Positions 19,880 through 29,430 of a stretch of 64,000 nt of DNA are shown here, piece by piece. The stretch is from positions 140,065-204,064 of the forward strand of contig NZ_JAVFVU010000015.1 of the NCBI RefSeq assembly GCF_030929615.1, given 5' to 3'. Within the stretch, counting starts at the first letter, position 1, and each line of letters begins with the position of its first letter. Below the pieces are notes generated by a model. It made no database searches. It was not told the DNA's origin and saw nothing but the letters and a program-made list of their open reading frames with translations. The position numbers and the translations under genes are program-made. The DNA is from Dyadobacter sp. LHD-138 (GTDB lineage Bacteria; Bacteroidota; Bacteroidia; Cytophagales; Spirosomataceae).

Positions 19880-21133
19880 CTAATTGCCAGCAACTTTTTG
19901 CCGCAGGGAAGAAAGCTTATAGACTGTCTTTTTCGGCATCCTTTTTATTGCTATTTGTCCTTCAAGCCATTTGATCAGAATATTCTGATCTTCGAGATCT
20001 TTGACGTGTTTGCCTTGTTCATAGGCACGGAAGCCAATGATGTACGTTTCGTTAATGGGACGATATTGAAAAAAATGCAGTTCATTCTTTTTTAAGATCA
20101 TATCACGAATTTCAGCCGCCTGTATAAAAGACGGCCCCCGCTTGATTTCCACGCCCTGTTCCCAGCGCTGAGAAGAAGCTGTAAAAACCTGATTGTCATC
20201 TATATCAAGGCTATAAACGCCCTTTTTCAAGCCTGTTATCTTGAGTACGGTCGGATTGACGGCCATACTGGAAGCTGCCCCCGGCATAGAAAACGGTAGA
20301 AATTTTTCCTCAATTGTAAATTTAAAGTCCGTCATATCCTTACCCGGATCTGTTATTTTTGCAGGCGAAGAAGTTACTGGCCCGTGCTTCGAAACAGTAA
20401 TGGATATAGTTTCCTTTTCTCTTTTCAAGCGCAACCCTTTTTCTAAAACACTGGCAAGATAAAAGTAGCCCGTCTCGTTCAGGTGAACACCGTTTTCGAT
20501 GATGGTTTCCTTTTTGCTCATCTCCTGAATTGGCTGGTAAATATCAATAAATTGTTTGCTGCGGGCGGATGCAACCTGAGCAATGGCGGTAGAATATAAT
20601 GCAAGATCCTCGTTTCGTTTTGATACATTAACAGCGGTATCGCTTGAAACAACGGGAATCGTCGACAACAAAATCGTCTTTGCTCCGAGCGAATCAATTT
20701 TATTAAGCAGGTTATTCAGCCCTTCTTTAAAATGTGATAAACCAGCCTGCCCTTCCTGCGCTTCCACACCACCATACGCAAGAAAGACAATCGTCGGTGC
20801 TGCTTTGGTAATATCCTGCATCAGGTGCTGGTAAGCTGTGGGCGGATTTGTAAAAGTGCTTCTCCCGTCTCCCCAGACATTGTCACCGGACCAGCCCAGA
20901 TTACGAAAAGTTACGTCACGATCCGGAAAACGGGTAGTCAGGAGAAGTTCCAACCAGCCATACTGAAAGTCATTTTCAAAAAGTGAATTACCCAGAAAAA
21001 CGACACGATCACCATTTTTTAAATCAAAACGACCAGAGGCGCCTACCGGTACGTTCTGAGCCTGAATAGGTTTGTAAAGAATTGTGATGAACATTAATAA
21101 AACAGGACCAAGTGTGCCCAATACCTTTCTCAT
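19880..21133 (-). CDS. Secreted SGNH/GDSL-family hydrolase
   Basis: 417 residues with a signal peptide (1-25). The SGNH blocks are recognisable but altered: block I 'VFLGNSLFEND' (nucleophile Ser), block II 'NLGWSGDNVW' (Gly), block III 'LAYGGVEAQ' in place of GxND, and block V 'ENGVHLNETGY', where the usual Asp of DxxH is Asn. A C-terminal extension of about 180 residues is beta-rich. This variant is typical of SGNH proteins near PVC-type dehydrogenases. It is probably a periplasmic carbohydrate esterase, though the changed blocks leave activity open. It lies between the FG-GAP and dehydrogenase genes on the same strand. Confidence 0.85.
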   Translation of the reverse strand: MRKVLGTLGPVLLMFITILYKPIQAQNVPVGASGRFDLKNGDRVVFLGNSLFENDFQYGWLELLLTTRFPDRDVTFRNLGWSGDNVWGDGRSTFTNPPTAYQHLMQDITKAAPTIVFLAYGGVEAQEGQAGLSHFKEGLNNLLNKIDSLGAKTILLSTIPVVSSDTAVNVSKRNEDLALYSTAIAQVASARSKQFIDIYQPIQEMSKKETIIENGVHLNETGYFYLASVLEKGLRLKREKETISITVSKHGPVTSSPAKITDPGKDMTDFKFTIEEKFLPFSMPGAASSMAVNPTVLKITGLKKGVYSLDIDDNQVFTASSQRWEQGVEIKRGPSFIQAAEIRDMILKKNELHFFQYRPINETYIIGFRAYEQGKHVKDLEDQNILIKWLEGQIAIKRMPKKTVYKLSSLRQKVAGN

Positions 21134-21193
21134 GTACTTTAAGTTTAGGTAATTTATTCCCTGATGTTATACAGAAGTTTATCTTAGGATAAG

Positions 21194-22369
21194 TCAATTG
21201 TTACCCTCGTTAAAAAAAACACAAAGACCATCCTTGCCAGCCACGATAATATCTTTGCGGCCGGTTCCCCGAAGGTCTGCGATAGAAAAATACACACCGA
21301 TCCCTTTGCCTACGCCGTAAGGTCCGTGTGAAATGATTTGCTTAACAAATGCTTCTCCGTTCCATTGAAAGTAATACAAGCCAACCATGTCTTTTTCTCC
21401 CGGATCGCCTCCATTATGCGCACGGTAACGTTTTCCGGTAACCAGTTCCATCTTTCCGTCGCCATCCAGATCCACCCAATCCATTGTGTGAAATTGCGAG
21501 TTGAAAGGGTCTATGTTGTGCTTAATCCAGCCAATTTTGCCCGACTTTGTGGTTTGCTCGTACCAGTCCAGTCCGTAGCTGTGCGCCTGACCGACGATAA
21601 TATCATTTTTTGAATCTCCATTTACGTCCGTAACAATCATCGGTACACTGGCATCTTCAAAACTGAAATCATTGTGTGCAATCCACTTGTCCTTCATCAC
21701 ATCCTTTGGCGCTTCCAGCCAACCTGAACTGATGACAAAATCGCCTCGTCCATCACCATTCAAATCCCCAAAGCCAACGCCGTGTCCTTGTTTTTCTGCG
21801 ATTTGTGTTTTGATAAATGTCCCTAAGGCTTTCCCTGATTTATCCCTCTGCAGCTTGTAAAACCGGAAGGGTAAATTCGGGTTATTCGGAACAATTTCCG
21901 GGTGTCCGTCATTGTCAACATCCCAGGCGCGAACTGTCTCCACGTTTCCCGTTTCGTCAATAATATGATCTTTCCAGGGGCCATTATTACCCGGATTCTC
22001 ACGCCAGATAAGACTCTTGTTAAACCAGCCTCCCGTAATGAAATCCATTTTCCCGTCCCCGTTAACGTCCATTGGAATTGTGGCAAAGTCATCCCAATAT
22101 TCCCTGAAACGCTTTACTTCACCGATGTAGAATCTGTCAAAAAATTCTGGACCTTTGTACCAGAACTCACCGGAGATCAGATCTGGTTTGCCGTCATTGT
22201 CAACGTCAAACACAGCGACCGACTCGTTACTTTCAGATGCGATCATTTTCTTTTCAAATCTAATGGGCGAAGATCTTCTTTCCTTCTGCTGCGCCAGTAC
22301 TTGTGCAGCAAAGCAACTTAGGGAGATCGTCAGCAAGAAAAAGCTCTTTTTACTCATTTTAATGTTCAT
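21194..22369 (-). CDS. Secreted FG-GAP/VCBS repeat beta-propeller protein
   Basis: 391 residues with a signal peptide (cleavage near 'QVLAQ'). An alternative start four codons downstream (MSKK...) also fits. Seven calcium-loop repeats are visible, among them 'DVDNDGKPDL', 'DVNGDGKMDF', 'DVDNDGHPEI', 'DLNGDGRGDF', 'DVNGDSKNDI' and 'DLDGDGKMEL', predicting a seven-bladed propeller. It is of the same family and length as the protein at 6977-8173. It follows the susCD terminator and precedes the SGNH gene by about 60 bases, so it likely heads a second transcript within PUL 1. Confidence 0.85.
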   Translation of the reverse strand: MNIKMSKKSFFLLTISLSCFAAQVLAQQKERRSSPIRFEKKMIASESNESVAVFDVDNDGKPDLISGEFWYKGPEFFDRFYIGEVKRFREYWDDFATIPMDVNGDGKMDFITGGWFNKSLIWRENPGNNGPWKDHIIDETGNVETVRAWDVDNDGHPEIVPNNPNLPFRFYKLQRDKSGKALGTFIKTQIAEKQGHGVGFGDLNGDGRGDFVISSGWLEAPKDVMKDKWIAHNDFSFEDASVPMIVTDVNGDSKNDIIVGQAHSYGLDWYEQTTKSGKIGWIKHNIDPFNSQFHTMDWVDLDGDGKMELVTGKRYRAHNGGDPGEKDMVGLYYFQWNGEAFVKQIISHGPYGVGKGIGVYFSIADLRGTGRKDIIVAGKDGLCVFFNEGNN

Positions 22370-22430
22370 AATTCGGGTTAATTAGTTGTCCGGATCTCTA
22401 ATCAGTGGATGCTCAAATGAGCGTTATTTT

Positions 22431-22466
22431 CAAAAAATGATCCCTGTCTTGAAAAAGCCAGGGATC
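22431..22466 (-). terminator. Rho-independent terminator after PUL 1 susD
   Basis: Read on the minus strand, GATCCCTG and CAGGGATC form an 8-bp perfect stem (22459-22466 with 22439-22446) with a 12-base loop, followed by a short T-rich tract (ATTTTTTG). It lies about 40 bases after the susD stop and should separate susCD mRNA from the FG-GAP, SGNH and dehydrogenase genes. Confidence 0.75.
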
Positions 22467-22508
22467 GGAGAAGGGTTTAGGGGTAATGTCTCCTGAAAAA
22501 TGGATCCG

Positions 22509-23999
22509 TTAATACCCCGGATTTTGCACCAGATCAGGATTTACCTGTATTTCAAGAAATGGAATTGGAAATAAAAGATCCTTTTCATCCAAAGTATAGG
22601 AAGCAGCTGTCAGATAAAAATAGGCCGGGTTCGCCTTTAATTTTGCACCGTAGGCATTCATAACGCTGATTGCACGACCTGTTCTCACCAAATCCAGCCA
22701 ACGTTTGTTTTCGAAAGCCAGCTCAACCCTGCGCTCTTTCATAATGGCCTCACGAAGCGCTGCCTGATCTTTTGCGGAGGAATTTTCCAGTCCGGCTCTT
22801 TTGCGAACCTGGTTCAGGAAACTTTGTGCATCTGCGACTTTCCCCAGTTCATTGGCCGCTTCCGCCTGCATCAGCAAGGTTTCTGCGTAACGGTAAATGG
22901 GGAAATTTTCATTGGTTTGGTTAAACACAGCATGCGGATACTGGTACTTTTTGATGTACGGCAAATTGACATAACTGGTATCCGATACGGTCGAAGGGCC
23001 GGTAATAAAGCCTATTGAAGCGTTAAAACGTTTGTCTTTTGCAGGATCTTCGTACGTTGAGAGCAGGTCGTCCGTAGGAATATTCCATCCCGAACCCGAA
23101 GCGGATTGAGATCCTACCGGTCCTAACGTATATTTTGCGTAATCCGGTGTAAGCGGAATAAAAGCGTAGGGAAAAGCACTCGACAAGTTCAAAGAAGTAC
23201 CCTGCAGATATTGAACTTCAAAAACCGATTCCTGATTATTCTTATTGGCCGGATTGAAAAAGGCTCCATATTCATTCATCAGTGTATATCCCGTCACTTT
23301 CGAAAGTGCACTTTCTGCCTCTGCCCAGTTTTTCAAATGAAGATGCACATCGCCCAGAAGCATCCATGCTGCTCCCGAAGTGGCTCTGCCGGCCTCCTGA
23401 CTCGCTTTGTTCAATAGTAAACCGGCAGCAGCAGTGGCATCTTCAATAATCCGGGCATACACCTGCTCCCTGGTTGATCTGGGCAACGTTGCCGAAGCCA
23501 GGTCCGCGGCGGGTGTCAGCGGAAGCGGAACACCACCGTAGTAACGGACCAGATCAAAATATCCCAGAGCGCGCAGAAACAGTGCTTGTCCCTTAAGGTT
23601 GTCACTTTTTGCCTTGTCCAGTTTTGCATCGTCAATCACAGAAAGTATCTTATTGGCACGCGCTATCATGTCAAAATTGATGTAATATCTTTCGGCGGTT
23701 ACCGTATTTTCAGCACCGTTTACAAACTCATCGATCTCTTCCGGCATAGGCGAGCGAAAATCGTTGTTGTAAAAGAAATGGGTATTATCGGAGCGCATTT
23801 CACCCATGGCCCAGCTTGCCTGGTTGTTATACAAGCTTTGCAAAGGTGCATAGGCTCCGTTAACGGCCTGGATAAAATCAGATTCGGACTGAAAAAAGTT
23901 TGCTGGCACTACTGCATTCTGGGGTGCGACGTCCAGAAAATCACTGCAGGAGCCCAATGCCGCTGATACAATTATAGTTAATATGGCCTTCACTCTCAT
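22509..23999 (-). CDS. SusD/RagB-family nutrient-binding lipoprotein (PUL 1)
   Basis: 496 residues with a lipoprotein signal ending 'AALGSC' (Cys18). SusD landmarks are present: 'FLDVAPQNAVVPANFF', 'GQALFLRALGYFDLVRYYGGVPL', 'RYAETLLMQAEAANELG', 'FENKRWLDLVRTGRA' and the terminal 'LFPIPFLEIQVNPDLVQNPGY'-type ending. It is the lid partner of the SusC encoded 33 bases upstream in transcription order. Ligand unknown. Confidence 0.97.
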   Translation of the reverse strand: MRVKAILTIIVSAALGSCSDFLDVAPQNAVVPANFFQSESDFIQAVNGAYAPLQSLYNNQASWAMGEMRSDNTHFFYNNDFRSPMPEEIDEFVNGAENTVTAERYYINFDMIARANKILSVIDDAKLDKAKSDNLKGQALFLRALGYFDLVRYYGGVPLPLTPAADLASATLPRSTREQVYARIIEDATAAAGLLLNKASQEAGRATSGAAWMLLGDVHLHLKNWAEAESALSKVTGYTLMNEYGAFFNPANKNNQESVFEVQYLQGTSLNLSSAFPYAFIPLTPDYAKYTLGPVGSQSASGSGWNIPTDDLLSTYEDPAKDKRFNASIGFITGPSTVSDTSYVNLPYIKKYQYPHAVFNQTNENFPIYRYAETLLMQAEAANELGKVADAQSFLNQVRKRAGLENSSAKDQAALREAIMKERRVELAFENKRWLDLVRTGRAISVMNAYGAKLKANPAYFYLTAASYTLDEKDLLFPIPFLEIQVNPDLVQNPGY

Positions 24000-24032
24000 G
24001 ACCTTATTTCGATTAAAATTTAGCTTAAATAT

Positions 24033-27000
24033 TTAAAATCCAACATTTACACCCACCGTGTAGGTACGGGGAACAGGATACGAGCCTCCGTCAATGCCTA
24101 ATCCCGTGGAAGAGGTGCTCACAGCTACCTGCGGATTGGCCCCCGGGTATTTTGTAAAAATGTGGAGCTGTTGAATACTTGTATAAACGCGAAGTCTTTT
24201 TAAAGCATTTTCGCTTTTCAAACGAACGGCATAACCAAGTGTGACATTATTGATAGAAATATGGCTTGCCTTGTAAAGCATCTGGCTACCCCACCAGTCA
24301 CGTTCCAGTCCCGTTGTCCCTGCGGCAAGACTTCCGTATCTGCCTTTGCCCGGATTTTCCGGAGATCTCCACCGATCTTTTACATTGGAGAGCACATTAA
24401 AAACGCCGTCAAGATTTGTCAAGGTCTGCTCCGATCCCCGCAGGATATCATTCCCATAAGTTCCTGATAGTGTCGTTGAAAAATCGAAATTCCGGTATTG
24501 AAGCGTATTCGTCATCCCGAAAATAAACTTGGGATGCGGGTTGCCGATAATCGTTGCATCGCCTACGGTGATAGCGTTATCGCCGTTCACGTCCCGGAAT
24601 TTGACGGTGCCGACCTGCGAGGTAGCATGTTTTGGGGAACTATCGAAATCCGCCTGATCTTTATACACACCCATGTGATCCATGCCATAAAGCATGCCAA
24701 TCGGCTGCCCAACCATCGTGACGTGGGAACCGCCTATGACGCCGCTACCCGGACCGGTGATAAGTCTGGCAGTTTTGTTTCCAAGTGAGGTCACCAAATT
24801 TCTGTCAAAAGAAATGTTGAAATCGGTATTCCATTTCAGATTATTGTTGCGGATATTGGCCGTGCTGACGGAGAATTCATGCCCCCAAAATTTCAAACCG
24901 CCGATATTGGTCTGGATATTGGAATAACCGGATGCTCTTGGTACGCCAACATTAAACAAAAGATCGCTCGTATTTTTACGGTAATAGTTATACGTAAAAT
25001 TGATCCTGTCATTCAATATATTCAGGTCCAGTCCAATGTTAAACTGTTCATTAGACTCCCACCCAATTCCCTGATCTGCCAGATTATCCACTCTTCTTCC
25101 CCCAGCAATACCGCCGTTAAAAACGTAATTCGACGTTGAAATGGTCGGTATATGCGTGTAATTCCCAATATTAAAGTTACCCGTGACCCCATAGCTGGCT
25201 CTCAGTTTCAGGAAGGAGATCGTATGAATATTGGCTATAAAACTTTCCTCAGATAAAATCCATCCCAACGATACAGAAGGAAAATTACCCCAGCGGTTGT
25301 CTGCACCAAAACGTGATGATCCGTCACGCCGTATGGAGGCCGAAACCAGATACTTCCCTTTGTAATTATAATTTACCCTGGCCAGATAGGAAAGCAAACT
25401 CCATTCCTGTATGCTGCTGGATGATGTGATTGTTCCGGCCGCGCTGATTGTTTGGACTTTATCATCAGGATAATTACTTCCGTTTACAGCACTGGCATCC
25501 TGTCTGAATTTCTGTGCGGTAAATCCGATCAATCCGTCGAAACTGTGATTTCCAACTTCCTTTTGATAGTTCACTGTATTTTCGTTTACCCAGGACAGAT
25601 ACGAACCCTGACTAAGACCAGAAGTGGGTGTTTTGTAAAGACCTACACCACGCTCACCAGTGGTGGTGCCGTTAAAGGTGAAACCACGTGAATTGCCCAT
25701 ATCAATATTACCGGAAGTCTTTAAGTATAAACCTTTTACCGGCTGATATTCTGCATACATATTGGATAAAATCCGCGTATCCTTGTTATCCACAACTCTG
25801 TCCGTAAGCGTCCTGGCGTAATTAGGCGTCGCAAACATTCCCGGCGAAAAAGCCGTCAGTGTCAGCGTGCCATCCGGGTTCCTTAACGGCGCCAAAGGGG
25901 ACGTTTGTAAAGCCTCATTAAAAGCCCCTCCCACATTATCCACGCCGCTGTTTGTATTGGTAGAATAGGTTGGTGCTATGTTCAGGCCTATGTTCACTTT
26001 TTCATGAGGCCGAAAATTAGTATTAAGCCGCAACGAATATCTTTTATAGCCTGATCCGACAACGACACCGTCCTGACTTAAAAAACCTGCTGTTGCTGTC
26101 GTACTGAATTTTTCTGTACCGGTGCTTAATGACAAATTATGATCGGTCATAGGCGCAGTACGTGTGATTGCATCAAACCAGTTTGTCCCCTTTCCATATT
26201 GTTCCGGATTTTGAAAAACCGGATCCACAGCCAGGCCTCTCTCTTCTGCCAGTTCCTTGCGCCATGTAGCAAACTCCCGCGCATCCATCATGTCTGGACG
26301 GCCGCGCTGCGGTACCTGCTGTATACCAAAATAAGTACTGTAATCTATACGGGTTTTACCAGGAACCGCTTTTCTCGTCTCGATGAGCACAACGCCATTG
26401 GCTGCTCTTGAACCATACAATGCGGTTGCAGAAGCATCTTTAAGTACACTGACACTTTCAATTTCATTGGGATTAATATTACTGATACCGCCCACAATAG
26501 GGTTTCCATCCACCACGTAAAGCGGGTCAGCTCCACCGTTGATGGAAGCAGCACCCCTTATCCGTACCGTCATGCCTCCACCCGGTGTCCCGGTTGCCTG
26601 CGAAATCTGCACACCGGCAAGCTTACCCTGTAATTTCTGCGTAAACTGAGATACCGGAAGATCTGCGAAGTCCTTTCCATTTACTGAGGAAACCGAACTG
26701 GAGAGCTGTCGTGTGGATTGCTTTCCATAACCCACAACGATCAACTCATCCAGCGATTTCTCATCATCCCGAAGGACTATGTCAATGACCGCTTTATTGG
26801 TAACAGTAATTTCCTGACTAATATATCCCACAAAAGAAAATACCAGAATTGCATTGTTGTCGGGCACACTGAGAGAAAATGTACCTTCACCATTGGAGAT
26901 CGTGCCCTGCTGCGAACCTTTCAGGACAATACTGACACCCGGCAGTGCCATTCCCTTGGAATCCGTGATTTTTCCTGAAACTTCCTTGTCGATCAAAATC

Positions 27001-27401
27001 GCTTCTTCTTTTTCAGGATTATTCAGCACCGGCTTTTCCGGTATTTTATGAAGCATAATTTGGCCGCCAACGATACTGTACGAAATATTCAGCGGTCTGA
27101 GCGCCATGCTGAGTACTTCCGACAGTTTTCGATTGATGGCGACCACGTTAATTTTGTTATTGGCTCCAATGGCACTGGAGCTGTATACAAATTCGACTTT
27201 GGCCTGAGTCTCAATTTGTGCCAGTACCTTCCGAATTTCAGTGTTTTCTACCCGTATGGTGATCGAACGATCCAACAGATCCTGGGTACGCGCCTCATTG
27301 GCATAACCCAGCGATATACCCATAAATACTAAAATTGATTGTAAAACAGTGATCCTCATAATTTGTAGGATGAGAGTATGAAGATGTATTCGTTTTTTCA
27401 T
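24033..27401 (-). CDS. SusC/RagA TonB-dependent transporter with STN signalling domain (PUL 1)
   Basis: 1122 residues. Order: signal peptide (about 1-36), STN domain (about 45-115, 'ITIRVENTEIRKVLAQIE...', 'INVVAINRKLSEVLSMAL'), CarboxypepD_reg-like beta-sandwich (about 140-215, 'GKITDSKGMALPGVSIVLKG'), TonB box/plug ('DELIVVGYGKQ', 'QISQATGTPGGGMTVRIRG') and a 22-strand barrel ending in 'VGVNVGF'. The STN domain, with fecR and an ECF sigma gene just upstream, means this transporter also reports its ligand across the periplasm to induce the locus. The start ATG (27401) is preceded by an A-rich leader usual for this phylum. Confidence 0.97.
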   Translation of the reverse strand: MKKRIHLHTLILQIMRITVLQSILVFMGISLGYANEARTQDLLDRSITIRVENTEIRKVLAQIETQAKVEFVYSSSAIGANNKINVVAINRKLSEVLSMALRPLNISYSIVGGQIMLHKIPEKPVLNNPEKEEAILIDKEVSGKITDSKGMALPGVSIVLKGSQQGTISNGEGTFSLSVPDNNAILVFSFVGYISQEITVTNKAVIDIVLRDDEKSLDELIVVGYGKQSTRQLSSSVSSVNGKDFADLPVSQFTQKLQGKLAGVQISQATGTPGGGMTVRIRGAASINGGADPLYVVDGNPIVGGISNINPNEIESVSVLKDASATALYGSRAANGVVLIETRKAVPGKTRIDYSTYFGIQQVPQRGRPDMMDAREFATWRKELAEERGLAVDPVFQNPEQYGKGTNWFDAITRTAPMTDHNLSLSTGTEKFSTTATAGFLSQDGVVVGSGYKRYSLRLNTNFRPHEKVNIGLNIAPTYSTNTNSGVDNVGGAFNEALQTSPLAPLRNPDGTLTLTAFSPGMFATPNYARTLTDRVVDNKDTRILSNMYAEYQPVKGLYLKTSGNIDMGNSRGFTFNGTTTGERGVGLYKTPTSGLSQGSYLSWVNENTVNYQKEVGNHSFDGLIGFTAQKFRQDASAVNGSNYPDDKVQTISAAGTITSSSSIQEWSLLSYLARVNYNYKGKYLVSASIRRDGSSRFGADNRWGNFPSVSLGWILSEESFIANIHTISFLKLRASYGVTGNFNIGNYTHIPTISTSNYVFNGGIAGGRRVDNLADQGIGWESNEQFNIGLDLNILNDRINFTYNYYRKNTSDLLFNVGVPRASGYSNIQTNIGGLKFWGHEFSVSTANIRNNNLKWNTDFNISFDRNLVTSLGNKTARLITGPGSGVIGGSHVTMVGQPIGMLYGMDHMGVYKDQADFDSSPKHATSQVGTVKFRDVNGDNAITVGDATIIGNPHPKFIFGMTNTLQYRNFDFSTTLSGTYGNDILRGSEQTLTNLDGVFNVLSNVKDRWRSPENPGKGRYGSLAAGTTGLERDWWGSQMLYKASHISINNVTLGYAVRLKSENALKRLRVYTSIQQLHIFTKYPGANPQVAVSTSSTGLGIDGGSYPVPRTYTVGVNVGF

Positions 27402-27505
27402 TAGTTTTGAACGTTTTGTTTAAGGCTTGAAAAAGTTTGGCAAAACCCCTCTGCATTCATTATTTTTTAATGAAGAGCTGTTGACACAAAAAAGGGGGTA
27501 ACTAA

Positions 27506-27542
27506 GAGTCGAAAGTGCTCGCAACACGTTCGGCTCTTTTTT
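27506..27542 (+). terminator. Terminator-like hairpin antisense to the PUL 1 susC leader
   Basis: On the plus strand GAGTCGAA (27506-27513) pairs with TTCGGCTC (27529-27536; one G-U) and is followed by TTTTTTCTTT. No plus-strand gene precedes it, since the flanking genes (fecR, susC) are on minus. It could end a short RNA that starts near the susC start codon, where TAGTTTTG (27402-27409) fits the TAnnTTTG promoter box. PUL 2 has the same arrangement. Confidence 0.45.
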
Positions 27543-27557
27543 CTTTAAACTGATATT

Positions 27558-28613
27558 CTATCTCATATCTGGCGTGGGGTTTAGGTTCGTAACAGCGCAG
27601 CCTTTTCCACTGATCAAAATGCGGGTTCCGCGTACTTCGTAACTCGCATTTACAGAAGAACACAATAAATCCAGCTTGGTAAATAAGGGCTGCCTGGTAA
27701 TGTTGCCGGTAAAAAGACAGCCGGTAAATGTTTCATCCTCCAGGATTATTTCAATTCCATAAGCTTTTTCCAGTCTTCCGATTACATCACTGAACGAATT
27801 GTCTTCAAAAACAAACGATCCTTCAAACGGTTTCCCTTTTTTGTCCGTAGCCACAGGTATTGGGTTTGAAACCAGGCCGGTTTCAAATGAATGGGTCTGT
27901 GTCGTGTACTTAACCCGTTGATTCGCCGTTAATATTACCCCATCTTTTATTTTACTGGTTTTAGCGGAGTTTGCTTTGCCATGCTCTGATACTGAAACTT
28001 TACCCGTCACGACTGATACTTCAATAGCACTGTTATGGTCGCCGCCATTGACCCAAAAACTGGTTCCTAAAACTTTGGTAACGATTTCGCCGGTATGTAC
28101 GAAAAACGGCCTCTCGGTATTTCGTTTAACATGAAAAAATGCTTTGCCTTCCAGATATACTTCGCGTCTGACGCCATCAAAGCGCGGTTCATAAGAGATA
28201 CTGCTGTTGGGCGAAAGTTGAATCTCGGAGCTGTCGGGCAGTTCAATCGTCTTGATTACATCAGAATGATTGGTTTCTGTATAGAAGTTTTCCTTAGCAA
28301 CAGTGGCAGATGACGTCGAGGCCGGGTTTTGAACGGACTGAAACCTGTATCCTCCCCATCCCAGTGCCAAAATAACCATCGCGGCGGCCGCCCATTTCCA
28401 GAAAACAGAAACGATTGCAGGTTTTTCCGCTTCGGTTTCCTCTTGTATCGCGTTCCAGATTCGCTCCTCAAGGACGCCATTTTCCTGAATGCTGCGTTCA
28501 GGAATTTCCTCATCCAGAATAGCAAACCATTGTTCTACTAATCGTTTTTCCTGGTCTGTGCATTTTCCACTTTTGTAGCGGCTTAGCAGTGTATAAAAGT
28601 TTTCCTTGCTCAT
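27558..28613 (-). CDS. FecR-family anti-sigma factor (PUL 1)
   Basis: Start 28613 (MSKENFYTLL...) is preferred. The open frame reaches 28661, but the added residues (MGGLFLVLMKRAHKTN) do not resemble family N-termini. About 351 residues: a cytoplasmic sigma-binding helical part (1-80), one membrane helix ('WKWAAAAMVILALGWGGY'), a periplasmic FecR domain ('ELPDSSEIQLSPNSSISYEPRF', 'GKAFFHVKRNTERPFFV', 'VLGTSFWVN') and a C-terminal DUF4974 domain ('FEDNSFSDVIGRLEKAYGI'). It holds the ECF sigma factor until the STN domain of the SusC signals ligand binding. Confidence 0.95.
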   Translation of the reverse strand: MSKENFYTLLSRYKSGKCTDQEKRLVEQWFAILDEEIPERSIQENGVLEERIWNAIQEETEAEKPAIVSVFWKWAAAAMVILALGWGGYRFQSVQNPASTSSATVAKENFYTETNHSDVIKTIELPDSSEIQLSPNSSISYEPRFDGVRREVYLEGKAFFHVKRNTERPFFVHTGEIVTKVLGTSFWVNGGDHNSAIEVSVVTGKVSVSEHGKANSAKTSKIKDGVILTANQRVKYTTQTHSFETGLVSNPIPVATDKKGKPFEGSFVFEDNSFSDVIGRLEKAYGIEIILEDETFTGCLFTGNITRQPLFTKLDLLCSSVNASYEVRGTRILISGKGCAVTNLNPTPDMR

Positions 28614-28725
28614 GTTCGTTTTGTGTGCCCTTTTCATAAGGACTAAAAAAAGACCACCCACCGCAAATGAGATAAAAAAATAACGGAAAATTTATACTAA
28701 ACAAGCATAAATAGAAGAATTATCT

Positions 28726-29289
28726 TCAAAACGTAATACTCGAAATAATTGCTACCAAGATCGTCGTTGTGTTTCGAAGTAAGCTTTTAAGTTGGCGAAG
28801 CGCCTGGGTGATGTGGTATTCGACGGTCCTTTCCGGAATACGTAACTTCTCGGATATTTCATGTGCCGATTTTCCTTCAAACCGGTTTAAAAGAAAAATA
28901 TCCCTTGTTTTCTGAGGAAGCTGACCCAGCGCAGCCTGCAGCGTAGCTTCCAGTTCATCCAAAAATAAAGGATAATCAGGAGCAACAGAATCCGACGCGG
29001 TGTCAAGATCGGCAAATATCTTTTGTTTGAAGTAGGTTATAACCCTGTTCCTGACCGAAACGAACAAATAACTTTGAATACTGGTAATCTTTAGTTCATT
29101 ACGTTTTTCCCAAATGGTCACAAACAGATCCTGCACAATTTCCTCCGCAACGTCTTTATTATGCGTCTTAGCAAGCGCAAAATCGTATAAACGTTGCCAG
29201 TATTCCCTATACAACTCCTCGAAATCCTTTTTATTGGCTATTGCAGGAAGGGAATTAAGTCCGGAACTATGTGAAAAATCAGAATTCAA
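28726..29289 (-). CDS. ECF RNA polymerase sigma factor, FecI-like (PUL 1)
   Basis: 187 residues with sigma-70 region 2 ('FEELYREYWQRLYDFALAKT', 'AEEIVQDLFVTIWEKRNEL') and region 4 ('LPQKTRDIFLLNRFEGKSAHEISEKL', 'PERTVEYHITQALRQLK'). This is the Bacteroidetes-type ECF group paired with FecR. It should direct RNA polymerase to the susC promoter and perhaps its own. The fecR start lies about 110 bases further along. I found no TAnnTTTG box in the upstream region. Confidence 0.95.
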   Translation of the reverse strand: MNSDFSHSSGLNSLPAIANKKDFEELYREYWQRLYDFALAKTHNKDVAEEIVQDLFVTIWEKRNELKITSIQSYLFVSVRNRVITYFKQKIFADLDTASDSVAPDYPLFLDELEATLQAALGQLPQKTRDIFLLNRFEGKSAHEISEKLRIPERTVEYHITQALRQLKSLLRNTTTILVAIISSITF

Positions 29290-29430
29290 TTATTTTTTGT
29301 AATAAAACAGTGAAGTTAACAACAGAAAAAGGTCTCTGGGTGGCCTTTCCTACTTATGTGGCACTGCGTAATGTTTTTTCTAAACGTTACCAATACCATT
29401 GCACTGTCTCCGATTTATAACGCCTGGGTT

